From: Achromobacter xylosoxidans
GTDB taxonomy: Bacteria > Pseudomonadota > Gammaproteobacteria > Burkholderiales > Burkholderiaceae_B
Assembly (NCBI RefSeq): GCF_014490035.1
Contig: NZ_CP061008.1
Coordinates: 806,001 to 870,000 of the forward strand
Direction of reading: 5' to 3'
Length of the DNA stretch: 64,000 bases
A model generated the notes under the pieces. That model had not been told where the DNA came from. It did not search any database and was given only the letters and a program-made list of their open reading frames with translations. The position numbers and the translations under genes were made by a program. Of the stretch, positions 38,001-45,722 are shown piece after piece (the stretch's first letter is position 1; every line of letters starts with the position of its first letter).

Positions 38001-38627
38001 GCCTACCAGGACGAGGCCTACGCCGCGCGCTTCCTGGAGGCGGTGGCGGCGGTGCGCGCGCGTGAGGCCACGTTGGCGGATCCGCAGCGTTTCGAAGTCA
38101 CGCAGACGGTCGCGCGCAATCTCGCCAAGCTCATGACCTACAAGGACGAATACGAGGTAGCCCGTCTGTACGTGGACCCCGCCTTCAAGGCCCGGCTGCG
38201 CCAGCAGTTCGAAGGCGAGCCTGGCCGCGACTACCAGCTGCGCTATCACCTGGCTCCGCCCGCGCTGGCGCGCCGCGACGCGCGCGGACGCCTGCAGAAG
38301 CGCGCCTACGGTTCGTGGATGGGGCTGGCGTTTCGCGCGCTGGCGCCCATGAAGCGGCTGCGCGGCACCTGGCTGGACGTGTTCGGCAAGACCGCGGAAC
38401 GCCGCATGGAGCGTCAACTGGCGGCCGACTATCTGGCGCTGGCCGGGGAGTTCTCGCGCACGCTGGACGCGGCCAATCGCGCCACGGCGCTGGAACTGGC
38501 CGCGCTGCCGGACACGATCCGCGGCTATGGCCATGTCAAGGAGCAAAACGTCGAAGGGGCGCGCGCGCGGGAAGCCGGGCTGTGGGAGCAGTACCGCGCA
38601 CCGGCGCGGGAAACGCTGGCGGCCTGA
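35085..38627 (+). CDS. Fused indolepyruvate ferredoxin oxidoreductase
   Basis: An 1180-residue enzyme joining the alpha (IorA) and beta/gamma (IorB) parts of the 2-oxoacid:ferredoxin oxidoreductase family. The pyrimidine-binding region GYRGSPLGGLDQAL is at about 60; the thiamine diphosphate region with CSGCPHN and GIGCHYMAMWMDR around 450-485; an iron-sulphur section CEGCGDCSVQSNC near 656 and CNKDFSCVEGFCP after it; and the gamma domain GVGGTGVVTIGALLGAAA near 745. It oxidatively decarboxylates aryl-pyruvates from aromatic amino acids to CoA esters. The GTG at 35085 has an AGGAGA site 6 bases upstream and gives the full family length. Confidence 0.92.
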   Translation: MDTPLSAGAADTHGLTLDDKYTRSQGRIYLSGTQALVRLPLLQKQRDLQAGLNTGGYISGYRGSPLGGLDQALWKAKRHLQANDVVFQPGVNEDLAATAVWGSQQLNLFPGAARDGVFGMWYGKGPGVDRSVDVLKHANSAGSSAHGGVLMLAGDDHAAKSSSVAHQSEHVLIASGIPVLYPSNVQEYLDYGLHGWAMSRYTGLWVAMKCVTDVVESSASVEVDPDRVQIVLPEDALPEGGLNIRWPDTPLAQEARLLDHKWYAALAYVRANKLNRVVLDSPQAHFGIMTAGKAYLDVRQALNDLGLDEAACREAGIRVLKVGCIWPLDAQDAREFATGLKEILVVEEKRQILEYALKEELYNWRDDVRPRVYGKFDERDNGGGEWSTPRGGWLLPARHELSPALIARAIAARLEKADLSDALRARIAARLAVIDAKEREAARPTLVEERKPWFCSGCPHNTSTRVPEGSRAVAGIGCHYMAMWMDRKTDTFSQMGGEGVAWLGQKDFTTERHIFANLGDGTYFHSGLLAIRAAVAAHASITYKILYNDAVAMTGGQPVDGVLTVPQIAAQMQAEGVVQTVVVTDEPEKYAGAAALPQGVAVHHRKALDDVQRALRDVAGTTVLIYDQTCATEKRRRRKRGEYPDPQRRAFINESVCEGCGDCSVQSNCLSVEPLDTPLGTKRRINQSSCNKDFSCVEGFCPSFVTAEGATLRKPGTGRNLPALAEPPQPDLAEIRPPGAYRVVIAGVGGTGVVTIGALLGAAAHLEGKGVTVLDMAGLAQKGGAVLSHVQLANRPADLHATRVALGEADLVIGCDALVAASPEVLSRLRPDHGRAVVNSSAAPTAAFLSQPSWRFPGAQAEAALARSTGGNCDFIEAGPLAEALLGDTIYANPLLLGYAWQQGGLPLALDSLRRAIELNGVSVEKNLAAFELGRQAAHHGAAALKPAPRAQVMALPESLDGQIQRLAQHVRAYQDEAYAARFLEAVAAVRAREATLADPQRFEVTQTVARNLAKLMTYKDEYEVARLYVDPAFKARLRQQFEGEPGRDYQLRYHLAPPALARRDARGRLQKRAYGSWMGLAFRALAPMKRLRGTWLDVFGKTAERRMERQLAADYLALAGEFSRTLDAANRATALELAALPDTIRGYGHVKEQNVEGARAREAGLWEQYRAPARETLAA

Positions 38628-38640
38628 GTGGCTCGTGGCG

Positions 38641-40407
38641 TCAAGCCATCTGTTCGAGCAGCACGCAGTTGCGGCCGGTCAGCTTGGCCTTGTACAGCAA
38701 CTCGTCCGCGCGGCGCGACAGGTTCTCCAGCGCCGCCGTATCGCCGCCGCGGGCATGGGAGACGCCGAAACTGGCGGTCATGCTGAAGGAGGAACCGCCG
38801 TCGGCGCGGATCCGCGTTTGCGCGATGCTCAGACGCATGCGTTCCGCAATGTCCCGGACGCGGTCCGGATTGCGGCTGCGGCACAGCACCGCGAATTCTT
38901 CGCCGCCCACGCGCGCGACCACGTCGGATTCGCGGAAGGTCGTGCGGCACAGGTGGGCCACGGTCTTGAGCGCTTCGTCGCCAGTGGCATGGCCGTGCGT
39001 GTCATTGATGGACTTGAAGTGGTCGATGTCGAACAGGATGAAGCCCAGGCCGTCCTGCGCGTCGTTGCGGATGTCGTCCAGCGAAGCTTCCAGGCGCTTC
39101 TCGAAGGCGCGGCGGTTCAGCAGGCCCGTCAGGAAATCCGTTTCGGCCATGATGGCGAGGTCTTGAATCAGGCGGTCGCGTTCGAGCTCCAGCTTGCGCA
39201 CGGCGGCGGCGTTGTCGTTGAGCACGTTCAAGGCCTTGAACATGCCGTTCACTTCGCCGCGGTATTGGTCCGCCGGAATGGCCGGCACGTCGCCGCCTTT
39301 TGCGATCGCGCCGATGATGTTCGTGGCGCGCACGAAAGGCCGGATGACGCGCTTGCGGAACATGGACAAGCCGATGATCAACGCGGCGGTGAGCATCGCG
39401 GCGGCCGCCAGGGTGGTCAGCAGCACGCGGATCGCGGCCTGGCGGTTTTCGCCGATGCGCCGCTCCACTTCATTGAGCATCAGGTCGCGGAACCGGAGGA
39501 TGGACTTCATGCGCGGCACATAGTTCGCGCCCAGTTCGTACATCGATACCAGGGATTCTTCGGGCACCCGTTCGGCCATGGCGCGCACGCTGTCGAGGTA
39601 ATTCATGCCGTCGCCGAAGTACTGCTGCTGCAGTTCGCGGTAGGCGAGGGAGGAGGCGTATCGCGGCATGCTGGCGATGTTGGCGTCGATCAGCGCGCGT
39701 AGTTGGTCGATGCGGCCGATCACGCGTTCTATCCGCAGCTGGTCGCTGGCGGTCAGGGTGCGGCGCTTGCTGAGGGCGGGCGCGAACGTGGAGCCGAGCA
39801 GGCCGGCCTGTTCGCGCAGTTCGCCGGCCAGCAGCGCCAGCGACAGCAGGTCGAAGTCTTCGCCCTGGTTCCGGGCGATCAGGCCGATGCCGTCGGACAT
39901 CGCGGCGCGCAGTTCGGGAACCACCGCGACCATGTCGCCGACCACTGTCGACAGGTTGTGGCCGGAGGTGTGGGCGCGGGGCGCGGCGATGGCTGCGTCG
40001 GCGCTGGCGCGGGCGTTCAACAGGGACTCGCGGATGCGCTGGATGTTGGTGAATTCGCGGGCGCCGTTGGGATTGAGGGGCGCGCGGTAGAGCGCAAGCA
40101 GGTCGGCGATCTGCGCATTGGTGTGCTGGCGGGCTTGGTCCAGCGCGTGCAGGATGTTTTCAGGGACCGGCAGGTCGGAACCCAGCGCCGAGTTCATGGG
40201 GCCGCGTTCGGCGGATACGGCCTCCATCGTCATCAGGGTCGTGCGGACCACGACGAAGCCTCTCAGGGCGTCGTCGGTGGCGGCCAGCGACCGCCAGTTC
40301 TGCTGCACCACGATCACGGTCAGCATGGAAACCGGCAGCGCTACGCCTGCAGCCAGTGTCAGGAAATACCTTTCAAGGGATTTGAGAGCAAAGACATTGC
40401 GGAACAT
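38641..40407 (-). CDS. Membrane-bound diguanylate cyclase (GGDEF)
   Basis: A 588-residue c-di-GMP synthase. Membrane segments at about 15-33 and 325-347 flank a large, mostly helical periplasmic sensor region; a HAMP-like linker follows. The C-terminal GGDEF domain has GGEEF at 501-505, an allosteric RxxD site five residues earlier (RESD, 492-495), and the usual DxLTGLxNR start (DFLTGLLNR). It should therefore be active and product-inhibited. It converges on the oxidoreductase gene with 13 bp between. Confidence 0.92.
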   Translation of the reverse strand: MFRNVFALKSLERYFLTLAAGVALPVSMLTVIVVQQNWRSLAATDDALRGFVVVRTTLMTMEAVSAERGPMNSALGSDLPVPENILHALDQARQHTNAQIADLLALYRAPLNPNGAREFTNIQRIRESLLNARASADAAIAAPRAHTSGHNLSTVVGDMVAVVPELRAAMSDGIGLIARNQGEDFDLLSLALLAGELREQAGLLGSTFAPALSKRRTLTASDQLRIERVIGRIDQLRALIDANIASMPRYASSLAYRELQQQYFGDGMNYLDSVRAMAERVPEESLVSMYELGANYVPRMKSILRFRDLMLNEVERRIGENRQAAIRVLLTTLAAAAMLTAALIIGLSMFRKRVIRPFVRATNIIGAIAKGGDVPAIPADQYRGEVNGMFKALNVLNDNAAAVRKLELERDRLIQDLAIMAETDFLTGLLNRRAFEKRLEASLDDIRNDAQDGLGFILFDIDHFKSINDTHGHATGDEALKTVAHLCRTTFRESDVVARVGGEEFAVLCRSRNPDRVRDIAERMRLSIAQTRIRADGGSSFSMTASFGVSHARGGDTAALENLSRRADELLYKAKLTGRNCVLLEQMA

Positions 40408-40606
40408 GCGTAAACATCGGCTCGGAACAATGACTGGTGGCCGGAGGTTACTTGAAATGCGCTACGCATAAGCATTGTTTCCCCTCCACATTCCGACAGG
40501 TGGAAGTTTGTATCGCATTAAATCGCATAGTCTCATTTCCGAGCGCATTGCATCACTCTATTGCGAGTCCTCACATTGCGTTCGCCGCCCGCGCGCGGCG
40601 GGCGGG

Positions 40607-41647
40607 TCACGGCCGCGCCACGGGCAGCTTTTCCAGCGCGTCCTTGAAGTCGGGGTACTCCTTCAGGAAATCCAGGCTGCGCCCGAACCGCTTGAGCAGC
40701 TGTTCGTCCACCGTCAGATTGAGCACGGTTGCGCCGTCCCACAGTCTGGGCCGCTTTTTCACATGGATCAGCACCTTCTCCGTGAACTCGCGGTAGGAAT
40801 CGTGCGGCTCGCATTGGTCGTAGTCCGTGGCGACGCGTTGCGCCAGTCCGGCCTCCAGGCCTGCCTGGCGCGCCTTCTCCTGCAGCCACGAGGCGGGCAG
40901 CGTCTGCAGACTGCCGTCGCGGTAGCCGCCGCCGACGTCCGAATGGGCGCCGATGAACCAGCGCTGCTCGACCGGATGGTCGGGCGGGCGCGGCTCGGAG
41001 TTGGCCAGACGGGTCCACAGGGTCGGCGCATACGGTTCGCGGAATTCGTTGGTGGCGATGGCGTGATAGGCGTGATGGACGTGGTTGCTGAGTTCGGTGT
41101 CGTGGAAGTTGTAGAACCTGGAGAAGCCCGGAAAAGGAATGCCGCCCACCGGTATGCCCAGGCTGCCGACCGTGTCCCAGACGCCGACGAAATGCACGTC
41201 GGTCTCGCGCGAAAAATTCAAGCGGAAGGTCGCGGCTTCCAGCGAGGAGGGGATGCAGTCGTCGCGGTAGAGCGCATAGGCTTGTTCCACGTTGCTGTCG
41301 GAAGGATCGTTCAGCAGGCCGCATTTGCGCACCATGCCAGCCAGGCTGCGGGCGGAGTAGGCGCCGCGGCTGAAGCCGAGCAGGAAGATGCGGTCGCGCG
41401 GTTCGTAGCGTTGGCAAAGCCAACGGTAGCCCGCGCGGATGTTGGCCGACAGTCCCGCGCCAAAGGCGCCGCCGGCGAACTTGTCGATGGCCGCCCACAG
41501 GCCCTGGCCCTGCGTGCCCACGCCTTCGATGTAGAACGTCTCCTGCGTGGAGGTCTCGGGCGCCGCCTTGTAGAGTTCGTAGACGTTGGTGCGGTCATTG
41601 GGTTCGTTCCAGGTCCCGTCGAAGAATACGGCTAGATTCTTCACCAT
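40607..41647 (-). CDS. DUF2235 alpha/beta-hydrolase, Tle1-like, catalytic residues intact
   Basis: A 346-residue protein consisting of the DUF2235 domain found in type VI phospholipase effectors. Motifs in order: FFDGTWNEPND (8-18), nucleophile elbow GFSRG with Ser93, Asp158 in GVWDTVG, and His235 in IGAHSDVGGGY. All catalytic positions are present, in contrast with the cargo protein at 60750. The ATG at 41647 has GGAGAAC upstream. No immunity-like gene is adjacent, so it may be a housekeeping hydrolase or an orphan effector. The 340-bp space to the next gene shows no other feature. Confidence 0.85.
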   Translation of the reverse strand: MVKNLAVFFDGTWNEPNDRTNVYELYKAAPETSTQETFYIEGVGTQGQGLWAAIDKFAGGAFGAGLSANIRAGYRWLCQRYEPRDRIFLLGFSRGAYSARSLAGMVRKCGLLNDPSDSNVEQAYALYRDDCIPSSLEAATFRLNFSRETDVHFVGVWDTVGSLGIPVGGIPFPGFSRFYNFHDTELSNHVHHAYHAIATNEFREPYAPTLWTRLANSEPRPPDHPVEQRWFIGAHSDVGGGYRDGSLQTLPASWLQEKARQAGLEAGLAQRVATDYDQCEPHDSYREFTEKVLIHVKKRPRLWDGATVLNLTVDEQLLKRFGRSLDFLKEYPDFKDALEKLPVARP

Positions 41648-41987
41648 GATCGTTCTCCACAGATTGAGTCTTGCAATGAATCTGCTTGCTGGCATGGCCC
41701 GCGTCGTGCGCGACGGTAAGCTAGCACGGCGTTCAGACGCCGCCGGGTGCGTGGTTTCCCTGCTGAACGGACATACACCGCTTTTTTGACTAGCTAATTG
41801 GTAGCAATCCATCGCCCCGGTCAGGTTTGCAGGGCGGCGCGGGTGCAGCAGGAAAGTTTCACTACATCAAAAGTTGCAATCCTCATGACAAGCATGGCTA
41901 GGCCCACATGCGTTGGCGGCCTCGGCGCGCATGGAGTATGTTGCGGGCAGGGCGGCCGCGGGCCGCGCATTACCTGAGTAGATGTAC

Positions 41988-42743
41988 ATGGGACGTTTAG
42001 CCATATTGGGCGCCTTGCACGAAGAGATCGCCGACCTGCTGGCGGCGATGGACCCGGGCGCCGCCATCCATCGCATTGCCATGCGCGACTTCCACGTCGG
42101 CACCTTGTGGGGCACGCCTTGCGTGATTGCGTTGAGCCGGATCGGCAAGGTGGCCGCGGCTGCGACCGCCTCCATCGTGATCCAGGAGTTCCAGGCGTCG
42201 CGGGTGATCTTCACCGGGCTGGCCGGCGGCTTGCATGAGGATGTGGCGGTGGGCGACGTGGTCGTGGCCAGCGGGCTGATGCAGCACGACATGGATGCGC
42301 GGCCGCTGTTCGGGCGGCATGAGATTCCCTTGTTGGGGCGCGAACGCTTCGATGCGGATCCGGTTCTGAGCGGGCGGTTGCTGGAAAGCGCAGGACAGTT
42401 CGTGCGCGGCCATGCCGGCTTGCCGGCGGAGCAGGGCGCACGGCCGCCGCGGGTGCATCATGGACTCATCGCCACCGGCGACGTCTTCGTCAACAGCAAT
42501 GACTATGCGCACCAGCTACGCCAGCGCCTGCCCGATGCGCTCTGCCTGGAAATGGAAGGCGGAGCGATGGCGCAGGTCTGCTACGAATTTGGCGTGCCCT
42601 TCGCGGTGCTGCGGGTGATTTCGGATCAGGCCGATCACGCCGCGAAGGCCGACTTCACTGACTTCCTGGTGAACCTGGCGCGGGTCTACACCGCCGGCAT
42701 CCTGGCGCCCCTGCTGAAGTCGGGCGCGCTGCGGGATGCCTAA
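41988..42743 (+). CDS. 5'-methylthioadenosine/S-adenosylhomocysteine nucleosidase
   Basis: A 251-residue purine-nucleoside phosphorylase fold enzyme. Catalytic acidic residues fit the MTAN/Pfs family: Glu12 (GALHEEI), Glu in CLEMEGGAMAQVC and Asp in VISDQAD, the last aligning with the general acid. It would cleave methylthioadenosine or adenosylhomocysteine to adenine. The ATG at 41988 gives a better-spaced GAG ribosome site than the one two codons earlier at 41982. Confidence 0.88.
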   Translation: MGRLAILGALHEEIADLLAAMDPGAAIHRIAMRDFHVGTLWGTPCVIALSRIGKVAAAATASIVIQEFQASRVIFTGLAGGLHEDVAVGDVVVASGLMQHDMDARPLFGRHEIPLLGRERFDADPVLSGRLLESAGQFVRGHAGLPAEQGARPPRVHHGLIATGDVFVNSNDYAHQLRQRLPDALCLEMEGGAMAQVCYEFGVPFAVLRVISDQADHAAKADFTDFLVNLARVYTAGILAPLLKSGALRDA

Positions 42744-42755
42744 AGCCGGCGCTTG

Positions 42756-42920
42756 TCAGCGGCCGGTGTCGGGGTAGTTGGGGCCGGCGTCGTGGAAGCC
42801 GCCCTCGCTGTAGGGATTGACCGCGCCGGGATGGGGCGGGCCGCCATTGCCTTGCGCGCAACCGGCCAGGACCAGGGCCGTGGCCATGAGAGTAAGCAAG
42901 CGGGTCAGGGCGGATTTCAT
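42756..42920 (-). CDS. Small outer-membrane or periplasmic lipoprotein (54 aa)
   Basis: A 54-residue lipoprotein precursor: MKSALTRLLTLMATALVLAGC has a basic start, hydrophobic core and LAGC lipobox with Cys21. The remainder is Gly/Pro/Asn-rich (QGNGGPPHPGAVNPYSEGG). The ATG at 42920 has an AGGAG site 7 bases upstream. It converges on the nucleosidase gene with 12 bp between. No function is apparent. Confidence 0.75.
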   Translation of the reverse strand: MKSALTRLLTLMATALVLAGCAQGNGGPPHPGAVNPYSEGGFHDAGPNYPDTGR

Positions 42921-42976
42921 GATGGTCTCCTGCGCGTACCGCTGTTGCGGGGCGCTGCTGATCTGTCTTGGTTATT

Positions 42977-44368
42977 TTACGCCTCGGCGCCAGTGGCGGA
43001 CCTGGTCTTGCGTTTGGTCTGCGGCGCCGCGCAGCGCTGCTGATAGGCCTGCACCTCGCGGGAACTCGCCGCCTGGAAGTAGGGGTGCGGATGGCGGGCT
43101 TCGCGCAGCGCGTCGTGCATGCGCCCGCCCCACACGCATTGCGCCTCGGCCTGGTTCCAGAGCCGGGTGGCCAAGCCTTGCTGGCCGTGGCGCCACAGCG
43201 CCAGGCCGTAGTCGGCCACGATTTCCTCGTCGCGCGGAATCTCGCTGTAGGACTGCTTCAGCAGGTCCAGCCCGCCGTCGATGTCGCCCTTCAGGGCCAG
43301 GATCCAGCCCAGGGTTCCCAAGTTGTAGGGGAGCGGGCCGGCGGTGGCTATCGATTGGCGCGCTTGGGTTTCGGCTTGCGCCAGGTGATCGGGAAAATCC
43401 GCCAGGTAATAGGCGATGCTGTTGGCCCAGTCGGGTTCGTCGCGCAGCGGCGTCTCGGCCTGGCGGCGCTGCAATTCCAGCGCGTCCTCCAGCGCCAGGG
43501 CGGGCATGCCCAGCAGGCGTTCCAGCTTGAACCGTGCGCGCAGCACATCGCGATCCACGGGCGCGGATCCTGAGCGGGCGCGTTCCAGCCATAGGCGCGC
43601 CAGGTCGGCGCGGCCGGCCATCAGCAGCAGGTTGGCCATGTCCAGCTGTTGCTGCGGCTCTGCGCCGCAGGCGGTGGCATCCACCAGCTGCAATGCGCCC
43701 GCGGCATCGTCCTGGCTGAACTTGCGGTTGATGGCGTCCAGCTCGTCGAAGCACTGGCGGTTTTCCGCCGCGCTCGCTTCGGTGGATATCGACAGCGTGG
43801 CGGCGGGCTGGTCGTGGGTGAAATAGGCGGTATTGCCCTGGGCGGTGGTGTACCCAAGGTCCACCCATTGCTCGCCCCAGCGCACATGCATGGTCGTGAC
43901 GTAAGGCCAACCTCCCAGCGGCTCCTTATCCCCGCCGCGCTGCAGCTGGAACACACTGCCCCAGGCGCCGCTGCCTATGCGCCGGATCAGGGTGAAGTCA
44001 TCGGCGGAATGCGCCTCGCGGGTCCAGATCCAGGCGCTGCGGCCCAGCGCGTCGGTGACGCCGTGCACGATGCCGTCGTGGTCGGGCGTACCCTCGATGG
44101 ACTGGTCATTATCTGTCAGGAACAGGCGGTATGGCGTATTGGGAGCAATGGCGCCGCCGCGGCTGTTGTCCAGCCTCAGGATCAGGTAGCGGCCATGTTC
44201 CCCCTTGCCATACTGCGGCATGCCCTGGGGCGGGGCCGCGGGCGTGCTGCGGGTGGCGGGTTTCCGGGAGGACGAGCCGGCGGCGGCATAGGCCGGCAGA
44301 GCCGCCTGGGCAAGCGCGAGCGCGCCGGACAACAGCAACGGGTACAGCCTGGATTGCGGAAGCGTCAT
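42977..44368 (-). CDS. Exported TPR-repeat protein, possibly type VI associated
   Basis: A 463-residue protein with a signal peptide (MTLPQSRLYPLLLSGALAL, cleavage near residue 30). An N-terminal beta-rich segment (about 55-195) has a PYRLFLTDNDQSIEGTPDHDG stretch followed by TDALGRSAW, resembling carrier-like segments seen in type VI proteins, then TPR-like helical repeats from about 220 to 430. I do not recognise a named family. Its position at the edge of the type VI cluster suggests a link, which is inference only. The ATG at 44368 gives the signal peptide. Confidence 0.6.
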   Translation of the reverse strand: MTLPQSRLYPLLLSGALALAQAALPAYAAAGSSSRKPATRSTPAAPPQGMPQYGKGEHGRYLILRLDNSRGGAIAPNTPYRLFLTDNDQSIEGTPDHDGIVHGVTDALGRSAWIWTREAHSADDFTLIRRIGSGAWGSVFQLQRGGDKEPLGGWPYVTTMHVRWGEQWVDLGYTTAQGNTAYFTHDQPAATLSISTEASAAENRQCFDELDAINRKFSQDDAAGALQLVDATACGAEPQQQLDMANLLLMAGRADLARLWLERARSGSAPVDRDVLRARFKLERLLGMPALALEDALELQRRQAETPLRDEPDWANSIAYYLADFPDHLAQAETQARQSIATAGPLPYNLGTLGWILALKGDIDGGLDLLKQSYSEIPRDEEIVADYGLALWRHGQQGLATRLWNQAEAQCVWGGRMHDALREARHPHPYFQAASSREVQAYQQRCAAPQTKRKTRSATGAEA

Positions 44369-44549
44369 GGGTGCTGCTTGAGGTCTGAGCGAGAGAGCCT
44401 GAGAGACAGGCGGCATTCTCTCAGAGAACGCGTTGTGCCGCTGGTTCGCGCGCAAACACGGCGGCAGCGAAGGATCGGATGCGGCGGACGCGGTCCTGTG
44501 GCATTCTTGCGCCCGCACCCCGCCGCCGCATGCGGCGCATTCCTGTTCC

Positions 44550-44996
44550 ATGATGCCGAGAGTCTTCCTGCGGTTCTGTGATTTCCTGCTGCTGTCCGCC
44601 GCGGCGGCGCTGTTCGGCGCTTGCCTGACTTCGGTGCTGAAGACCGATGCCTACGGCTGGATGATTCCCGACGCGCCGTACCTGTACGGGCCATTCGAGT
44701 TCTATGTCGATGCCGCCTTGGCGGGGCTGGCGGGCCTGCTGACGCTGGCGCTGGCCGAGCGCGCGGCGCGGGTGCGCCGCTCGGCCGCATGGCGGACCGC
44801 GGCGACGCTGGCCGCCGCGTTGGTCGCGCTGTATCTGGCGCCGCCCGAGCCTCAGGTGTTCGGCAACACCTGGGCGCCGGGCGAGGCCACGATGGAACTG
44901 TTCGTGGCGCAGTGGCGCATGGTGCTGCCGATTGCGTTCGCCGTGCTGGGGTTGCGCCTGGGATTGCGGCGCGTGCTTGCGCGGTCCGCGGCCTAG
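44550..44996 (+). CDS. Small polytopic membrane protein, unknown
   Basis: A 148-residue protein starting MMPRVFLRFCDFLLL with four hydrophobic segments and short basic loops. No domain is recognised. It overlaps the end of the PAAR gene by 4 bp, convergently. The second ATG at 44553 is an equal start candidate; the longer reading from 44433 lacks a membrane-type start. Confidence 0.6.
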   Translation: MMPRVFLRFCDFLLLSAAAALFGACLTSVLKTDAYGWMIPDAPYLYGPFEFYVDAALAGLAGLLTLALAERAARVRRSAAWRTAATLAAALVALYLAPPEPQVFGNTWAPGEATMELFVAQWRMVLPIAFAVLGLRLGLRRVLARSAA

Positions 44997-45262
44997 CCCT
45001 GCTCCAGCCGGTAGAACTGCTGGCTTGCGATCAGCGTCGCGCCGCAGGATGTCTTCATGCCTTCCAGCGCGGTGCGGCGGTCCGAACTGACGGCGGCCGC
45101 GCCTTCGACGATGGTATGCGTGCCGCTGCACTTGGGGCAGGTGACGCGATCGCCCAGCCGGGCCATGGGCTGGCCGAAGATCATGACTGTTTCGTCGCCC
45201 GTGACGACCACTCCGCCATGCGAGGTGCGGTCGCCCTTGCGTATCACCGATAGCTGCGCCAT
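44993..45262 (-). CDS. PAAR-domain spike-tip protein
   Basis: An 89-residue PAAR protein: LSVIRKGDRTSHGGVVVTGDE at the start, LGDRVTCPKCSGTHTIVEGA in the middle and a C-terminal cysteine, with the His and Cys residues that bind zinc at the tip. It caps the VgrG trimer of the type VI spike. It has no effector extension. The PDG-repeat gene lies 36 bp upstream in the same direction. Confidence 0.88.
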   Translation of the reverse strand: MAQLSVIRKGDRTSHGGVVVTGDETVMIFGQPMARLGDRVTCPKCSGTHTIVEGAAAVSSDRRTALEGMKTSCGATLIASQQFYRLEQG

Positions 45263-45298
45263 GGCTGCCTGTTGCCCTGTCAGTTTGGTTATGTGTGC

Positions 45299-45550
45299 TT
45301 ACAGATAGGTGCCGTCCGGGGCCTGCCGCGGCGTGCCGGTGACGAAGGTGCCGTCGGGCGCCATGCGGACCGGGCCGTCGCCGCCCAGGTAGCGGCCGTC
45401 AGGCGCGCGCTGCGGCTTGCCGGCAACGTAAGTGCCGTCCGGCGCGCGCGTGATGGGCCCGCCGTCGCCGACGTAGGTGCCGTCGGGGCAGCGGCGCGGC
45501 TTGCCATTGATGAAGCGGCCGTCGGGCATCATGTGGAATGACTTGTTCAT
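45299..45550 (-). CDS. Small PDG-repeat protein next to PAAR
   Basis: An 83-residue protein made almost wholly of six tandem units that each begin PDG[TR][YF]: PDGRFINGKPRRC, PDGTYVGDGGPITRA, PDGTYVAGKPQRA, PDGRYLGGDGPVRMA, PDGTFVTGTPRQA and PDGTYL. Lengths alternate 13 and 15 residues, giving a 28-residue super-repeat. No signal peptide or membrane segment. The pattern predicts a small beta-hairpin stack or solenoid. I recognise no named family. It is upstream of PAAR on the same strand and divergent from tssA, so a type VI role is likely but unproven. Confidence 0.7.
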   Translation of the reverse strand: MNKSFHMMPDGRFINGKPRRCPDGTYVGDGGPITRAPDGTYVAGKPQRAPDGRYLGGDGPVRMAPDGTFVTGTPRQAPDGTYL

Positions 45551-45722
45551 CGCGCATCCTTGTCCTGGGGAACCCGCATGATATCCAGGGTCCGTGATGC
45601 GTTTTGTAATAGGACGTGTCATCTTCAAACGCAACGTCGTTACAGATATGGGAGGATCGGTCCTCTTATCGCCGCCCGCCGCTGGCCCGGCGGCCGCGAT
45701 CCTGCCATCCGACCAGATATAT

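Noticed and set aside
35040..38546. Open frame of over 1100 codons on the minus strand opposite the indolepyruvate oxidoreductase gene
   Set aside because: Sequence is rich in Arg, Gln, His and Gly with no domain, a usual artefact of high-GC antisense frames; the plus-strand gene has clear family motifs.
40583..40606. GC-rich hairpin just after the DUF2235 gene at 40607
   Set aside because: Pairing is ambiguous because of CG repetition and no T-run follows, so a terminator call is not supported.
41780..41810. TTGACT in an AT-rich stretch as a promoter for the nucleosidase gene
   Set aside because: No -10 hexamer at 16-18 bp spacing and it is about 200 bp from the start codon.
45299..45550. 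Regular repeats considered as a CRISPR array or satellite
   Set aside because: Repeats follow a coding frame with alternating 13/15-codon units and no constant-length spacers.
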